Assembly: GCA_039000515.1 (NCBI GenBank)
Contig: JBCFYV010000024.1
Span: 41,104,533-41,168,532 of the forward strand
DNA length: 64,000 bases
From: Timema cristinae
Lineage: Eukaryota; Arthropoda; Insecta; Phasmatodea; Timematidae
Reading direction: 5' to 3'
The notes under the pieces are model-generated. The model ran no database searches. It had not been told where the DNA came from and was given only the letters and a program-made list of their open reading frames with translations. The translations under genes were made by a program, and so were the position numbers. Within the stretch, counting starts at the first letter, position 1, and the number at the start of each line of letters is the position of its first letter. Below, in pieces: positions 11,291 through 23,014 of the stretch.

Positions 11291-13170
11291 TATGAAAATT
11301 AGGAACAAGAAGCGCTTGTCATTATGCTCACACAGCTTACTATATATATAACCTGATTGTGTTGCTTCTTCTAATTAATTATGAATAGCAGTGGGGTGGA
11401 AAGTTAATTTTTCTAAAGTGGGCCCGTCAGAAAATTTTAGTATACCTTGAGCCATTAAATTTTTTTCTAGTTATACACAAACACCTTTCTTCGTCGTTGA
11501 TTATTATATTATAAAATGGACGCTTAAACATTAAACTGATCCCGAACTAACCTGATTAAACTCTCTAAAATAAACACCAATATTCATCAAAAATAACCAT
11601 TAATGTCCCTCTAATTCAAAGATTAAATGTTTGTGTGTCTTGAAAACAGTTTCAAAGGGAATTAAGTTAAATCAGGTTTTGTAATCAAATTGTTAGAAAA
11701 AAAAATTAACATGACTAATTTTTTTTCACCTTCCAACTGTATTTTTAATGTTGAAGTTAAGGTAGGCTTACTCATAGATTACTAAATTAATAGAATTATT
11801 TATTTAATACTCTTAAGGTTATGTTATTTGAATTTGTTTCAGCTGTTAAATTGATCACTGTTGATTTTTTCACTAACAAATTAATTATTAAAATAAACCG
11901 TTTAGTATTATTTGATATGAGAATTTCTAATATAAAATTAATATTTTGATCTCTGGTAGAGACATGATATCCAACATTGATAATGTTTATTTATAAATAG
12001 CCCACTCAGCTTAGATGACCACAGATTTTTGTGATTATGATTAAATATAAATCGTTTTATCATAGTTTTAACTAAACAAAATATTCCTAACCCAACATAA
12101 TTTGTTCCCTTGTATATGAATAACCATTGACACAGCTTTGTGTCTAGCTGTATTTTATTTATGTATTTATATAAATAGAAGGGGTAGTTAAAGTCCTACT
12201 TGAGTTATGTCAGGTTAAGTTGACAAAGATAATTTGATATAATTTCGGTTAGGTATATCTTTAGTCTAAAATATCTGAATTAATTTAAAATTAGTTTACT
12301 AGATATGTTTTGGGTTTGGTTTAGGAATTTTATTGGGATTAATTCAGGTACAGCTGATTTGTTTCAAGCTGTGTGGGATACATAATAATGTTTTCATATA
12401 AATAACCCTATTTGACAGCTATAAAATCTACTATATCTACTTTCACGTATTCATACGTCAAGTAATTTGATTTGTAGCTGTCAATTTTAATAGATGTGAT
12501 CAATACATATAAAATTATATTTATATAATGAAATGTTAAGTTTATTGACAGCAAACACTTTTACTTTTATAAAAGCTTTTTTCTACAACATCTTACTATA
12601 GCTTCATTAAAGTGTAGTTAGATGTAGAACTAAAGAAACTTAGAGGATATTAAGTCAAGTTTTTTCACTTTTTCTATATTAAAGTTAGATTAAGGTAATA
12701 AATCTTAATAAAATCTCTTTTTTTACTATCGGATTAAGTCCCAGAAATAAGGGATAAGCTCCAATTACGTCACGAATATGTTACCAGTTGGGCACTAAAA
12801 ATGAAGTGGTGCCCTCACACTAGTAATGACTACTGATTTGGTGCAGTAGGCTGATTAAAATATATTATTAAGGTTGTAGAATACATGTATAATATCATGA
12901 TTTAAACATAGTCACAAATTGTATTGATAGTTATATTAGTCTTCAATGACACATTTAAAAAATTCAAAATCTTTATGATTTATCGTAATATTAGAAACAA
13001 AAGCGTTCTCATTCCGGGTAGCATTGTAACTGAAAATATTAATTGTTGTAAACACAAATTAAAGATGATCTTAAAGTTTGACAAAAAATCACTTATTACT
13101 ATAGGAAAATATCTCGATTTTAATCAGTGATGGCTTAATTCAAACAGATAAATAAAAATTAAATATAGTA
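11291..13170. other. AT-rich DNA without recognised features
   Basis: No SINE, LINE or long frame. Local direct similarities such as repeated TAATTTGATAT-type words look compositional. Confidence 0.5.
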
Positions 13171-13279
13171 GGGGCCTATTTTGTTAAGCGATCACGTCGT
13201 ATCTAAGAAACACTGCTGACGATCTCCAGGCATCAGTCTCAGACGCATCAAACTGGACGTGATTGAATGAACCTGAGCG

Positions 13280-13375
13280 TGGGAATAATCCTGGATTGCT
13301 GAGTGGTAGAAACATCGGCACTTCAAGCCAAAGGTCCTCGGTTCCATTCCAATCTCCATATGTCCTTTTTTTAAT
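13280..13375 (+). repeat. tRNA-like SINE head, type E, copy 1
   Basis: GCTGAGTGGTAGAAACATCG (A-box region) is followed 50 bp later by CTCGGTTCCATTCC (B-box-like) and a T run after TGTCC. The copy at 20650-20735 has the same order and spacing. The cloverleaf is imperfect, so it is called a SINE relic. Confidence 0.5.
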
Positions 13376-13396
13376 GTACTATTAAAATATTATTAT

Positions 13397-13662
13397 TAGC
13401 ACCGCGTCTTATTACCCGTTTGGGTTGTACGCACTTACAATAATGTGTAATGGTAGGGTGATTGTGAGACGAAATGGAGGACCTACAGTTTAACGTGGAA
13501 TCCGAACCACGGTGGAGGCCTGGCATTCCCCACATTCACAAGATGTCTTGTCAGAGGTGAAGGAAGGGTTTGGAAATCAGATAAATCTGTGCCGAGACCG
13601 AGGATTGAACCCCGGACCCCCAGCACAGAAATCTGACACCTTAACCTTAGACCACCAGGTCA
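13397..13662 (-). repeat. SINE-B copy, full length, minus strand
   Basis: Read in reverse: head TGACCTGGTGGTCTAAGGTT, B box GGGGTTCAATCCTCGGTCTC, a body with CTCTGACAAGACATCTTGTG and CCACCGTGGTTCGGATTCC, and the shared tail CCCAAACGGGTAATAAGACG. A short ATT tract follows the tail. Well preserved. Confidence 0.9.
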
Positions 13663-14363
13663 TCCTACTATTAAAATAAAAACACAAGTTTATCATACCA
13701 GAGATTGATAAAAGTCCATTCATCCCTTATCCCCTTTATTAATTTATCTGCCTGAAATTAATTTGTACTTGACGCCTGATAATATTTTATATATTGAGTC
13801 TTTCTTATTAAATAGTTAGTGAGATAAAGTTGAAATATGGTAGTCACATATTAATAAAAAAAACATAAGCGTCTTTTTTAGTGAAAATATGACTACATTT
13901 CAACTTTATTTTGTTAATTATCTTACAGTATATAAGAAGCATATGTGTAAATTTAAATCAAGGGCTGAAATAAAACTATCTCACATTTTAGATAGGAATT
14001 AATTGCTTTATTAATAAATAAAAAATAGAAAAGACAAAGTTACTGTAAAAGGAATATTCTCATTGCAATATTAAAGAATAATCATGATTTAAAAAATTGT
14101 TCCATATTTTAATTTGTTTAGAATATCTGTTTATACGAATCAAACGTCTGATTGGGGATAGGATCAACGAATCCTCGAGCCTTAAAATACTTGAAAATTA
14201 GAAATATATTTTGCTAATATGGTTAAGAACGCTAATACTTCTTACTTCTGGTTACACCTCTGCATAATTAAAAGAAAAACTCAACAACCAGACCCGAGAC
14301 CATTAATTTAACCCCTGAACCATGTATGAATCTTCTAATGAATGCATCATAACAATAAAATGT
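13663..14363. other. AT-rich DNA, nothing recognised
   Basis: No coding or repeat signal beyond short A/T runs. Confidence 0.45.
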
Positions 14364-14582
14364 TTCGGTCGGGTGAACTGGGAGTGGTGTTTCATATATG
14401 GTTTTCCACTCTCCCACCACGCAAATGTGGGTTAATTTCCTCTAATTCAACCTTCACAATTCCTAATCCATTAGCGTAATTAGTAGGCCTACTTAAAGCG
14501 TATAACCCGAACGGATAGTAAGACGCGGTGCTAATATAATAATAATATAATAATAATAATAATATACTAATAAATAATAATA
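14364..14582 (+). repeat. SINE-A, 5'-truncated, with (AATAAT)n tail
   Basis: Starts after the B box at TTCGGTCGGGTGAACTGGGA. Body and tail are well preserved through ACGGATAGTAAGACGCGGTG. An AATAAT microsatellite (14535-14582) follows directly, as expected for the 3' end of an insertion. Confidence 0.85.
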
Positions 14583-15261
14583 AAATGTTAACATTTATTT
14601 ACTCTATCTATTTTATATTTCCCTTTGTGTTCATATTTGTTTCCAATACTCGGATTAGATTTTGGAGTTCATAAATAACATGAACATTCGAATTTGTAAA
14701 ATAGTGGATTCAACAAGACTAAGCTATAGAATTGTCAGTGGCCGGAATAGAGTGAACTTAATAAAATATCCCCCGAATCGGTGGAGCGTGGATTATACGT
14801 CAAACTCGTAAAGATTGGTTTGCCGGAGATGGACAGGGTTAATGGGAGAGTGTAAGAAACGAGATTTAACGGCAAGTGTTGTTGCATATTTTATAGTAAA
14901 ACTTTTTTGATCAAAGTAAATAAAAGGTTGCTCCAGTAGAAACATAGAATGTAGTTTTATTTACAAGAGGATATCAACAGTTGTTGAATATCTATTATTA
15001 ATATAATGAAATTACATGATAAAGTTGTTAAATGACGATAAAAAAAACTCAATAGTTCTAGGACACCTTTGACAGATATTTGATATCAAAATGTGAAATA
15101 AACTAAACTCTATGTTTCTACTGGGAAAATATTTGATTATTTTGATATAAAAAACTGCAAAATTATTGACTCTCAACTCTCATTACTTTAATTCCCATCT
15201 TAGCCCCCAGCCATATATAGTTGTAATGTTTTGCTTAGATTATCTCCCCATCATTATCTCT
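14583..15261. other. No gene recognised
   Basis: AT-rich sequence with a GC-richer patch at 14755-14850. No supported feature. Confidence 0.45.
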
Positions 15262-15339
15262 CTTTTCACGTAAATGCATCTACATTACCCCTAAAATCTA
15301 CCTTTCTTATCGTTACCTAATTAGTGAAATTATTTTGGT
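15262..15339 (+). repeat. SINE-A 3' fragment
   Basis: Resembles the body (TTTTCACGTAAATGCATCTA, CTAAAATCTACC) up to the AATTAGTGAAATT segment. It meets an inverted SINE-A at 15340. Confidence 0.45.
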
Positions 15340-15535
15340 CACGGCGCCTCGCTATCCATTCGGGCTTTACGCATGTGTACTAACTATGCTAATGTGCCAG
15401 GGATGAAGAAGGTTAAAATTATAGGTAATATACCCGCATTTTAGTAAAGGGAAAATGAAAAACTATTTAAGAAAAACACCCAATCGGGTTTATAGACCCG
15501 ATCTCCCCGTCATTGGCAGGCCAAACTATTTAAAG
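15340..15535 (-). repeat. SINE-A copy, minus strand
   Basis: Tail GGCGCCTCGCTATCCATTCG, body ATATACCCGCATTTTAGT, and head remnant GACCCGATCTCCCCGTCATT. A plus-strand tail fragment (ATTAGCGTGATTAAATGCGT to GACGCGGTGCA) lies at 15576-15622. Confidence 0.7.
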
Positions 15536-15639
15536 ATAGGCGTGTTAGACCATTTTAACACAGAAATAGATATTAGCGTGATTAAATGCGTGCATCTCAA
15601 ACTGTAATCAAGACGCGGTGCAGAGATAATGTGATATTA

Positions 15640-16125
15640 TTGGTTTTTATTTCTACTATACTGGCACTGCTCTCTTTATGAACTATGTTTTACAGCGTAG
15701 TAAAATCCCACCGACCTAAGAGGCCCTTGTCATTTCCCTTGTTTTCTTCTTGTCTCGAATACGAGAGGTTAAGTAATCGGTGTTAAAGTGTCATGTCCCT
15801 AGTTCAGGGACTGTTGAGGTGGGAGAGAGAGGGTGGTTGAGGGGGAGTTGCGTTAGTTGTGAGAGCTCTCCTCTGGTTGGATTTTATTCCTGAGATTTAT
15901 ACAAGAACTGCTCCTTCGGTTTTATCGCAGGCACTATCCTCAAAGTACGAAAAAAAAAACTATTAATTTAAATGGTGATTCGGATAACAGAAAATTGGTA
16001 TCGTTTTATTAAGGATAAATAAACATTCTTATTGATGAAAAAACATGTCTATAATACTATTAAAATTTATGGTAAAAATAATTAATGAAAAATGTAAAAT
16101 ATATAGAGTTTAAAACCGCTGAGAA
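15640..16125. other. GC-richer island then AT-rich DNA
   Basis: 15690-15900 is less AT-rich and purine-rich (GGTGGGAGAGAGAGGGTGG). It matches no other repeat here. The remainder is AT-rich. No gene recognised. Confidence 0.4.
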
Positions 16126-16126
16126 T

Positions 16127-16325
16127 GGCATCGGTGGTCGCATGGTCAAAGGCGTCAATTTTATATTTGCTTGGATTGTCGGTGATGGCAACATCGGGGA
16201 TCGAAATCCGGGTCTGGTTCATTGAGGGTGTTTTATCCTAAATGGTTTAACACTTTCTCTGCTAATGTGGGTGCATTCACTCAAAAATAATACTTTTTTC
16301 ACACTTATTGCATTAGCGACATTAT
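16127..16325 (+). repeat. SINE-A copy, 3' tail lost
   Basis: Head TCGGTGGTCGCATGGTCAAA, B box GGGGATCGAAATCCGGGTC, and body TCCTAAATGGTTTAACAC. It ends at GCATTAGCGAC without the GC-rich tail. Confidence 0.75.
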
Positions 16326-17220
16326 GTATTGTTCTTAATAGTCCGGACAAGTACTAAATCATTACGAAAAAATAAAATAATTATAAATTTGATAGTAATC
16401 AACAGGATTTACGACTACATGAAGTGACTCAGTGAGCCGAGGGGGTGTTAGGGTCTGCCCCTAAATTATGTAAGAATGGAGGGGCTCATTATTTTCCTAA
16501 GTTTTATTACGATGGGGAAGGGGGAGCAGGGTCATCAGAATCCATACTACGTGAAGTTTTTTTACTCAATGTTTGTTGTGGTGAGATAAAACCTAAAAAC
16601 AATTTTGGCAGAAAATACATGTACTAATTATGTTATAAAATTTCACTAAAATATCTAATTTTAATTTACTTACTACTAAAACTATATATCACACGACTTA
16701 ATATAGATCATTATATCTACAAACAATTGAATGATTAAAATGATCTAATTTAAACAATTTGTAAAAATTGAGTAAGATAGAGGGAGAAGGGGGATGGAAA
16801 ATTATACTATCCCTTACGTGGGTCAAAAATCATTAACGAAAAACCTTTCTTAACTATTTAAGGACTGTTTTTTAGGGTTTGGCTACGGTGGTTTGGTGTT
16901 ATTTGATAATTCGGATCGTTGGGGTTCATAAAATCCGAGTTCTACTTTATTTTAAAATTAGAGGGTTTGTAAAACTAAAGTTCAAAATATAGCTTTCAGT
17001 TAGAATTGATTAAGAAAATCGTAGCAATTTCTACGGGCAATTTCCATTTCCTAAGTAAATAATTAATGTTCAACTTAAATTCATGTATTTAAACTATAGA
17101 CTAAATAAAAAAGCAACTGAATTTTTAAAAATACAATCAAATAGGCCTACATCCACAATTTGAGAGGTTTTTGTGTGTGTGTGAAACAATAGTCTATAAT
17201 GTTGCCTTTATGATTTTTGT
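16326..17220. other. No gene recognised
   Basis: AT-rich, with a G-rich patch at 16430-16530. The 60-codon frame at 16445 lacks any recognisable motif and splice context. Confidence 0.45.
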
Positions 17221-17224
17221 TCCT

Positions 17225-17405
17225 CATCTTAATATCCGTTTGGGCTAATTGCAAAAAGCTTATTCTTAAAGAGTAATTAAAAGACGTAGAATATTTAAGG
17301 ACATATACCTATATTTTCGTGGCGATAGGGAAACATTTAGGAAAAACAACCACATGATATCTTTGCCGGAATTCAAACCAGGTATATTATCATGTTGCTG
17401 AGTCA
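17225..17405 (-). repeat. SINE-A copy, minus strand, strongly diverged
   Basis: The tail (ATCCGTTTGGGCTAATTGC), body (CCTATATTTTCGTGGCG, ACATTTAGGAAAAACAACC) and a decayed head are in the right order. Confidence 0.55.
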
Positions 17406-17661
17406 TCATCTTTGTATTAAGTCCAGCATTTGACTTTACTTTATAGAATGTTTATTTGTTTCTACCACCGGATAACTAAGCCTATCGTGGTCTATACCTA
17501 AGTTGTGAAGTTGACACTTATAGGTCCTTAATTGAACCTGATTTTGGTGATAAACTTCCCTAACAGAGGACTTAGCTCATCGTAACCCACCATCTCGCTT
17601 CCACCAAGCTGGTCGCCTACTGGCCAGAACTTGTTTCAAGCTTGTTGGTTTTGGTCCTGAC

Positions 17662-17751
17662 GAGTCTCCCGTCTCTCGTATCCACCTGACCAGTCTCCCG
17701 TCTCTCGTATCCACCTGACCAGTCTCCAGTCTCTCGTATCCACCTGACCAG
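17662..17751. repeat. Minisatellite, 29-bp unit, three copies
   Basis: The unit starts CAGTCTCCCGTCTCTCGTAT and ends CCACCTGAC. Copies at 17662, 17691 and 17720 differ at one or two bases, followed by a 3-bp partial. The low divergence points to recent expansion. Confidence 0.9.
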
Positions 17752-17759
17752 GTTTCTCA

Positions 17760-18360
17760 GCCTCCTGGATACATCACTTGACGGTGAGATCAGGATTACT
17801 AGGTGAGGCTAAGCAGAACCACTGAGTAGTCTCCTTATATTTAGATCTACTGCCCCGTTTGCACCCCACGTTGCTGAATAGCTACCGCAAAAATGACATT
17901 TATTTTCCGATAAACATTTATTAGGGCCATTATATTTGTAAGTGAAATATTTCCTTTAGACTGCTTCGCGTGATATATCCTGATTTTTTTTTATGTTTAT
18001 CATTAAGCTCAGTGATGTTTTTAAAACATACATTAATAGATTCAATCCTTACATTTTGATTCATTTAATTGTTTTCAAAATTTTTCCTTTGAGAAAAAAT
18101 ATATTAAGTTTTAAGTAGGCCTACATAAACCCACATTTATCTCAAATAAAAAGTGACTAAAATACCCTTAAGTCAAAAAATTCAAACAACGAGAAATTAA
18201 TATAGACTTTGAACAAATCAAATTGTTTTATTATCATTATTTATCATTTGAAATATCTTCTTAGCAGTTAAATAAACATGTAAATGTACTACGATTTTAG
18301 AATAAGAAAATTAAAAGAATTTAGCTTGTACTGTATATGTCAAAATGTTGTTGTCTAACT
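17760..18360. other. AT-rich DNA, nothing recognised
   Basis: No open frame, SINE or LINE signal. Confidence 0.45.
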
Positions 18361-18760
18361 GTTAAAACTTCAAACCACCCCCACCCCCCCCCCCCTTCCT
18401 CCTCGAACCCTTCCGAACGTTGTCATCCCAATACAAGATACATCCAGAAGCGCTGGTGCAGAAACCACGCTGAAATCTGATGACGCAGCATGAAACCAAT
18501 CCTCCCCCTCACTCACCCCAGTACTCCTTCCCACCCTTCCTCGTTCCATAAACCTCCCACACCACAATCACAATCAACCTCCACTACACTCATCCCTCCC
18601 ACCTCCCCCCTTCTTCATCAATCTCCCTCTAAAACACCCCCTTTTAAAATAATCCGGGAATATCTCTATCCCTTTCCTCGCTGTCCACACTGGCTTTGCG
18701 GGACGTCCGTTGCTCTTCACAACTCTGTTAATGTAAGCTAGATGAGAGAAAGGGTTGGGA
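18361..18760. other. C-rich low-complexity island
   Basis: Long C runs (18381-18395) and a CCTCCC/CCAC-rich plus strand to about 18700. The Pro/Ser-rich 83-codon frame is explained by this composition alone, as is the opposite-strand Gly-rich frame. TGACGCAGCATGAAACCAAT (18480-18499) resembles a CRE-like half site next to a CCAAT box. A promoter cannot be excluded, but no exon is visible. Confidence 0.4.
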
Positions 18761-19100
18761 TTAGGATGTAACATGTGTGTATTCTGTAACACGTAAGAAG
18801 CTATGCATACACATTTATTTAACTATAAATATAATGCAAATATATATGCACATACTTTTTATATAATTATAGAAATGGGCACACGTTATATACATAAAAA
18901 ACTATTAATATATTTTATAATTAAATGTCCATAGGTATAGATGTATTTGTATACATATATGTTATATGTTAATATAAGAATACATACTATATCTTTGATT
19001 AAATTTACACTTTAATTATTTACTTAACTATACACACACTCTAATATATCTATAATAATATGTTAGCAGTGGACAGCAGAGAAAAACAATGAAAAATTAT
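18761..19100. other. AT-rich spacer
   Basis: Low-complexity TA-rich DNA, nothing recognised. Confidence 0.5.
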
Positions 19101-19344
19101 TAGCATCGCGTCTTACTACCCGTTCGGGTTATACGCTTCAAGTATTAATTACACTAATGGATTAGGAATTGGGGGAGGTCGAATTAGAGGAAGTGAACCC
19201 ACATTTGCGTGGAGGTAGAGTGGAAAACCATTTAGGAACACCCTCCCCCCCAGGTCACCCGACCGAGATTCGAACCTCGATCTCCCCGTCCTCGGCAGTC
19301 GAGCTCAACACGTCTAGTGCGTTAGCCAACTACGCCACCGAGGC
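19101..19344 (-). repeat. SINE-A, subfamily A', full length and well preserved
   Basis: Reversed head GGTGGCGTAGTTGGCTAACG, then CACTAGACGTGTTGAGCTCG, B box GAGGTTCGAATCTCGGTCGG, and an intact body and tail (CCCGAACGGGTAGTAAGACG). The head differs from typical SINE-A, which has CTCTCGCAGTAGACTAGACT. It shares this variant with 22168 and 53991. A 68-codon frame over it is accidental. Confidence 0.95.
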
Positions 19345-19602
19345 GGGTACCAATGAAGAAAAACTGACTAATTAATGTGTCCCATTTGACGATGTTTCAG
19401 AGTTAGTCATGGTTTTTACTTTAGTAGTATGGAGCTGCTTTTTATAAGAAGTGCTCAAAATGGCCAGCTTGGGCCCTAAAATACCGGGTGTTTGGAATAA
19501 CCAACATAACATACCTAGTCAACAGGTCGAGGAGTATAGAGTATGGTATACAAGAAGTTCAGTGGAATTATTACACACATAGTCTGACTCACCACTCTCA
19601 TG
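19345..19602. other. No feature recognised
   Basis: Mixed composition spacer between SINE copies. Confidence 0.4.
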
Positions 19603-19637
19603 TTTGATCTCCCCGTCATCGGCAGTCTAGTCTAAGT
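19603..19637 (-). repeat. SINE-A head fragment
   Basis: TTGATCTCCCCGTCATCGGC then AGTCTAGTCTAA is the head on the minus strand, fused directly to a plus-strand 5'-truncated copy. Confidence 0.65.
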
Positions 19638-19810
19638 TCGAATCTCGGTTGGATGTACTTAGGGTGATTTTTTACAAAATAATTTTCCACTCTCCATATA
19701 TGCAAATGCGGGTATAATTCATATAAATATAACATTCCTAATCTCTAAAACCATTAGCGTAATTAAAATATACGTGTATAACCTGAATGGGTAGTAATAC
19801 CTTGTGCTAA
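19634..19810 (+). repeat. SINE-A copy starting at its B box
   Basis: Starts AAGTTCGAATCTCGGTTGGA. The body is complete and the tail has drifted (CCTGAATGGGTAGTAATACC). The inverted head next to it suggests a twin-priming or rearrangement junction. Confidence 0.8.
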
Positions 19811-20013
19811 AAAAAAATCTAGTTTAAAAAGTAAAACTGGCATAGCTAAAATATATCATGAATTATTAATAACATACAATATTTATCTAGCAAAAGTATG
19901 ACAAGTCAAAGCTAGAACAAATTTGTAGGTTAGTTTTATCATGCTAGACATATAATGTTACCTTAGAATAGGTTAGTGGAATTGGAAACCTTTCGTATTT
20001 ATTAAAAATATCG

Positions 20014-20280
20014 GTGACCTGGCGGTCTAGGGTTAAGATGTCAGACTTCTATGCTGGCGTCTGGGGTTCAATCCTCGGTCACGGCAAAGATTTACCTGAT
20101 TACCAAACCCTTCCTTCACCTCTGACAAGACATCTTGTGAACGTGGGGAATGCCAGGCCTCCACCGTGGTTCGGATTCCACGTTAAACTGTAGGTCCTCC
20201 ATTTCATCTCACAATCACCCGACCACTACACATTAGCGTAAGTGCGTATAACCCGAACGGGTAGTAAGACGCGGTGCTAA
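20014..20280 (+). repeat. SINE-B copy, full length
   Basis: Head GTGACCTGGCGGTCTAGGGT, B box GGGGTTCAATCCTCGGTCAC, a body with GACAAGACATCTTGTGAACG and CACCGTGGTTCGGATTCCAC, and a perfect shared tail CCCGAACGGGTAGTAAGACG then CGGTGCTAA. A TGATGATGG run follows. Confidence 0.95.
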
Positions 20281-20408
20281 TGATGATGGTAAGGGTGATA
20301 AAAATTTTTTAGTTTAAATTTAGCATCATAAAGCCGTATCGAGTTGAAGGTGGCTGCGTCATTTGATAACTCGTGATGTTAATTGATCATTCATAATATA
20401 TTACTGAC

Positions 20409-20411
<3 letters not shown>

Positions 20412-20441
<30 letters not shown>

Positions 20442-20577
20442 GCACCGCGTCTTACTACCCGTTCGGGTTATACGCACTTACGCTAATGTGTAATGTTAGG
20501 GTGATTGTGAGATGAAATGGAGGACCTACTGTTTAACGTGAATCCGAGCCACGGTGAAGGCCTGGCATTCCCCACAT
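20412..20577 (-). repeat. SINE-B 3' half with (ATT)n tail
   Basis: An ATT microsatellite (20412-20440) is followed by AGCACCGCGTCTTACTACCC and the SINE-B body to GGCATTCCCCACAT. The tRNA head is absent (5' truncation). Confidence 0.9.
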
Positions 20578-20649
20578 CTGACTATTTGAACAGATCCATC
20601 ACAGACTTTCTTAAGATATGAGTGAAGAACGCTCTTCGTCACGGGATGA

Positions 20650-20735
20650 CTCATGAATAGCTCAGTGGTAATAATATTAGCGTACCAATATAAAAGTTCC
20701 TGGTTTCATTCCTGTGTTTAGGTGTCATTTTTTTA
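20650..20735 (+). repeat. tRNA-like SINE head, type E, copy 2
   Basis: GAATAGCTCAGTGGTAATAA, then CCTGGTTTCATTCCTG, then TGTCATTTTTTT. Same layout as 13280-13375. Not a complete tRNA. Confidence 0.5.
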
Positions 20736-20819
20736 AATTTAAATAATTTATATGTTTATTTGCTATATCGTTAAGTATGAAATAGTGGATTTAAATTTGT
20801 TAACTTTTCAATTTGTGGA

Positions 20820-20990
20820 CATGTGGACAAAGGTGTCGGTCACGTCTGGTATGGTTTGTCCATAACTGAAAGGGCAGAGTTTGTATCTTGGTTGTGAGGT
20901 GATTTTACTAAATAATGGTTTACCACTCTCAAGTAACACTTATGCTGGTACGCTTTCTCTTAATTCAATATTTTCTTATCCTTCCCTTTT
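20820..20990 (+). repeat. SINE-A copy, very diverged
   Basis: TGGTTTACCACTCTCAAGTA, CTTATGCTGGTACGC and TCTTAATTCAATATTTTC follow SINE-A body order. The head is hardly recognisable. Confidence 0.45.
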
Positions 20991-21132
20991 AGAGTAGATA
21001 TGATTTGGAACATCAATAGCCAAATATTGTTACTCATTTTTACTCTAAAAAAAATGGAAGGAAACTTTAGCCTGCTTGGTATGAAACGAAGTAACGAAAT
21101 AATTATTACCAAACAATCTATTTGAAACCCGC

Positions 21133-21337
21133 TTTGGTGATCGAATGGTCTTAGGCGTCACTCTCACAATTCACTATACTGCGGTTGACGGGGAGATCAA
21201 GGTTTATATCCCATTTGGGTGTACAAATTATTTTACACTCTTCCTCTACTCAGATGCGGGTACATTTTTTTATCCTTAACAAATTGTAGTAATTAGTAGA
21301 TGCATACAGCCCAAATAGGTAGTAAGACGCTGTCTTA
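21133..21337 (+). repeat. SINE-A copy
   Basis: Head TGATCGAATGGTCTTAGGCG, TGACGGGGAGATCAAGGTTT (B box decayed), body, and tail AAATAGGTAGTAAGACGCTG. Confidence 0.8.
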
Positions 21338-22166
21338 TAAAATAAAATATTTATGATGGAAGATTTTATGATAGTAAAAACTTATACTTTGTTGAGGTTA
21401 TTTTTGTGCAAGATTTGGTCTGAAGTCTGATGCTGAGTTTAGAAAATATAGTAATCTACGAAAAAAAAATATATATATATATATGGTTGCTACTTGAATG
21501 TTTGCTTTCTATTTTTCAAGATATTAGAAAAAACCTTCGCACTCTTTAACTTAAAACTGCTAAACAACCTACAATTAATTTTCTTTGATTATTTTTTTTA
21601 ACATAGTCGATTGTTAAGCTTCTATTTAACCTTCTTAGCCACCCCTCGAACAATCTCCTTTGCAACCCCTTGAGAACTTAATAAAATAGTGGAAGTTTAT
21701 CACTCAATCGTCGTCCTTGGTGTTATCAGTCTAGCTGCAGCTCTGAAACCATACAAGGGGAGATCAGGATATAAACGTTTGAAAAGGGCGTTTACCGTGA
21801 AACAGTTAAATGGGATGGGGTCATTTATAGAGGGGACTATTACAACTTGGATAGAAGATAGCACTGAGACCATTTTAGTAGATTGTTTAAGGGGGGGGGG
21901 TCAGGCGTCACGTTAGTATATTAAAGGCTGTGTTTTAATTTTGAAGTTTTATTTGAAATCTTGATAAACTAGGTTGGCTTTGTGGCTACTATATCATCTA
22001 TTTCAGATAGAAACCTCAGACGATTGTAAGATTCTTTTTCACTATTTGTATTATTACGAATAATATTTGAAAATGTTATCATAATTTTTAAATGTATTTA
22101 TTCAATCTGAATATACTAAGATCTAATACCTTGTCTTACACTTAACAAGGCTACAATATCATTACC
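21338..22166. other. AT-rich DNA with a 75-codon open frame of unknown status
   Basis: The frame at 21689-21916 (with GVISLAAALKPYKGRSGYKR) has no family I recognise. It ends in a G run (21891-21900), and no splice or promoter context is seen. I regard it as chance. 21470-21485 is a short TA run. Confidence 0.4.
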
Positions 22167-22167
22167 C

Positions 22168-22408
22168 ACCTCAGTAGCGTAGTTAGCTAACTCGCTAGTC
22201 GTGTTGAGCTCGACTGCCGAGGACGGGGAGATCGAGGTTCGAATCTCGGTCGGGATAACTGAGGGGGGGGGTCCTAAATGGTTTTCTACTCTCCCTCTAC
22301 ACAAATGCGGGTTCACTTCCTCTAAATTCAACATTTACAATTCACAATCCATTAGAGTAATTAGTACTTAAGCATGTAACCCGAACGGGTAGTAAGACGT
22401 GGTGTTAA
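22168..22408 (+). repeat. SINE-A, subfamily A', full length, with (AAT)n tail
   Basis: Head AGTAGCGTAGTTAGCTAACT, GTCGTGTTGAGCTCGACTGC, B box GAGGTTCGAATCTCGGTCGG, an intact body with a G run (22261-22270), and tail CCCGAACGGGTAGTAAGACG. AATAATAATAAT follows at 22409-22425. Confidence 0.95.
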
Positions 22409-22458
22409 ATAATAATAATAATAATACAATAACATTAGTAATTATTCTATTTAATTGC

Positions 22459-22688
22459 TTCGGTAGCCGCGTGTTCTAACGCATTACTCTCGCAGTAAAC
22501 TAAACTGCGGATGACGGGGAGATCGAAGTTCGGTTAGTACTTAGAGGTTTTTTTTTCAAAATGGGTTTTCACTCTCCTTCCAAGCAAATGCGGGTACACT
22601 TATAGATAAAACCTCCTTAGTCTCTAAAGCCATTAGCGTAATTAGTACATAAGTATAAACCTGAACGGATAGTAGGACGTGGTGATAA
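22459..22688 (+). repeat. SINE-A copy
   Basis: Head GGTAGCCGCGTGTTCTAACG, TGACGGGGAGATCGAAGTTC, body, and tail CTGAACGGATAGTAGGACGT. About 50 bp downstream of the previous copy in the same direction. Confidence 0.9.
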
Positions 22689-22950
22689 AAATATCTATAG
22701 CTATTATACATTTTAAAGAGGTAGAGTAACTTTATGAACTAAAATAATAACAAAACAGATATTCAAAACTAAACAATTAGAAAAATCCAATTAAATCAAC
22801 TAAACTCACAATCATTATATGTGCTGTTATTACTGTTTTAAATAAATATCAAACTTTTAACAATGAATCTCCTGATTTTGAAGCACTGCGGATCAAAACC
22901 AGAAAGATGTTATCCCTTAAAATAGATTATTCTGTTTTTTTTTTCTAAGA

Positions 22951-22954
<4 letters not shown>

Positions 22955-23014
<60 letters not shown>
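22955..23014. repeat. (ATT)n microsatellite
   Basis: About 20 uninterrupted ATT units, abutting the tail end of a minus-strand SINE-B. This is the expanded (TAA)n tail of that insertion. Confidence 0.95.

Noticed and set aside
13514..13540. CRISPR-like or other prokaryotic repeat structure among the repeated elements
   Set aside because: Repeats are dispersed SINE copies or minisatellites; no regular repeat-spacer array and no associated genes.
18490..18741. 83-codon Pro/Ser-rich frame and a Gly-rich frame on the opposite strand
   Set aside because: Explained by a C-rich low-complexity tract; no splice sites, motif or family resemblance.
21689..21916. 75-codon plus frame as a small gene
   Set aside because: No family recognised, ends in a G run, no splice or promoter signal.
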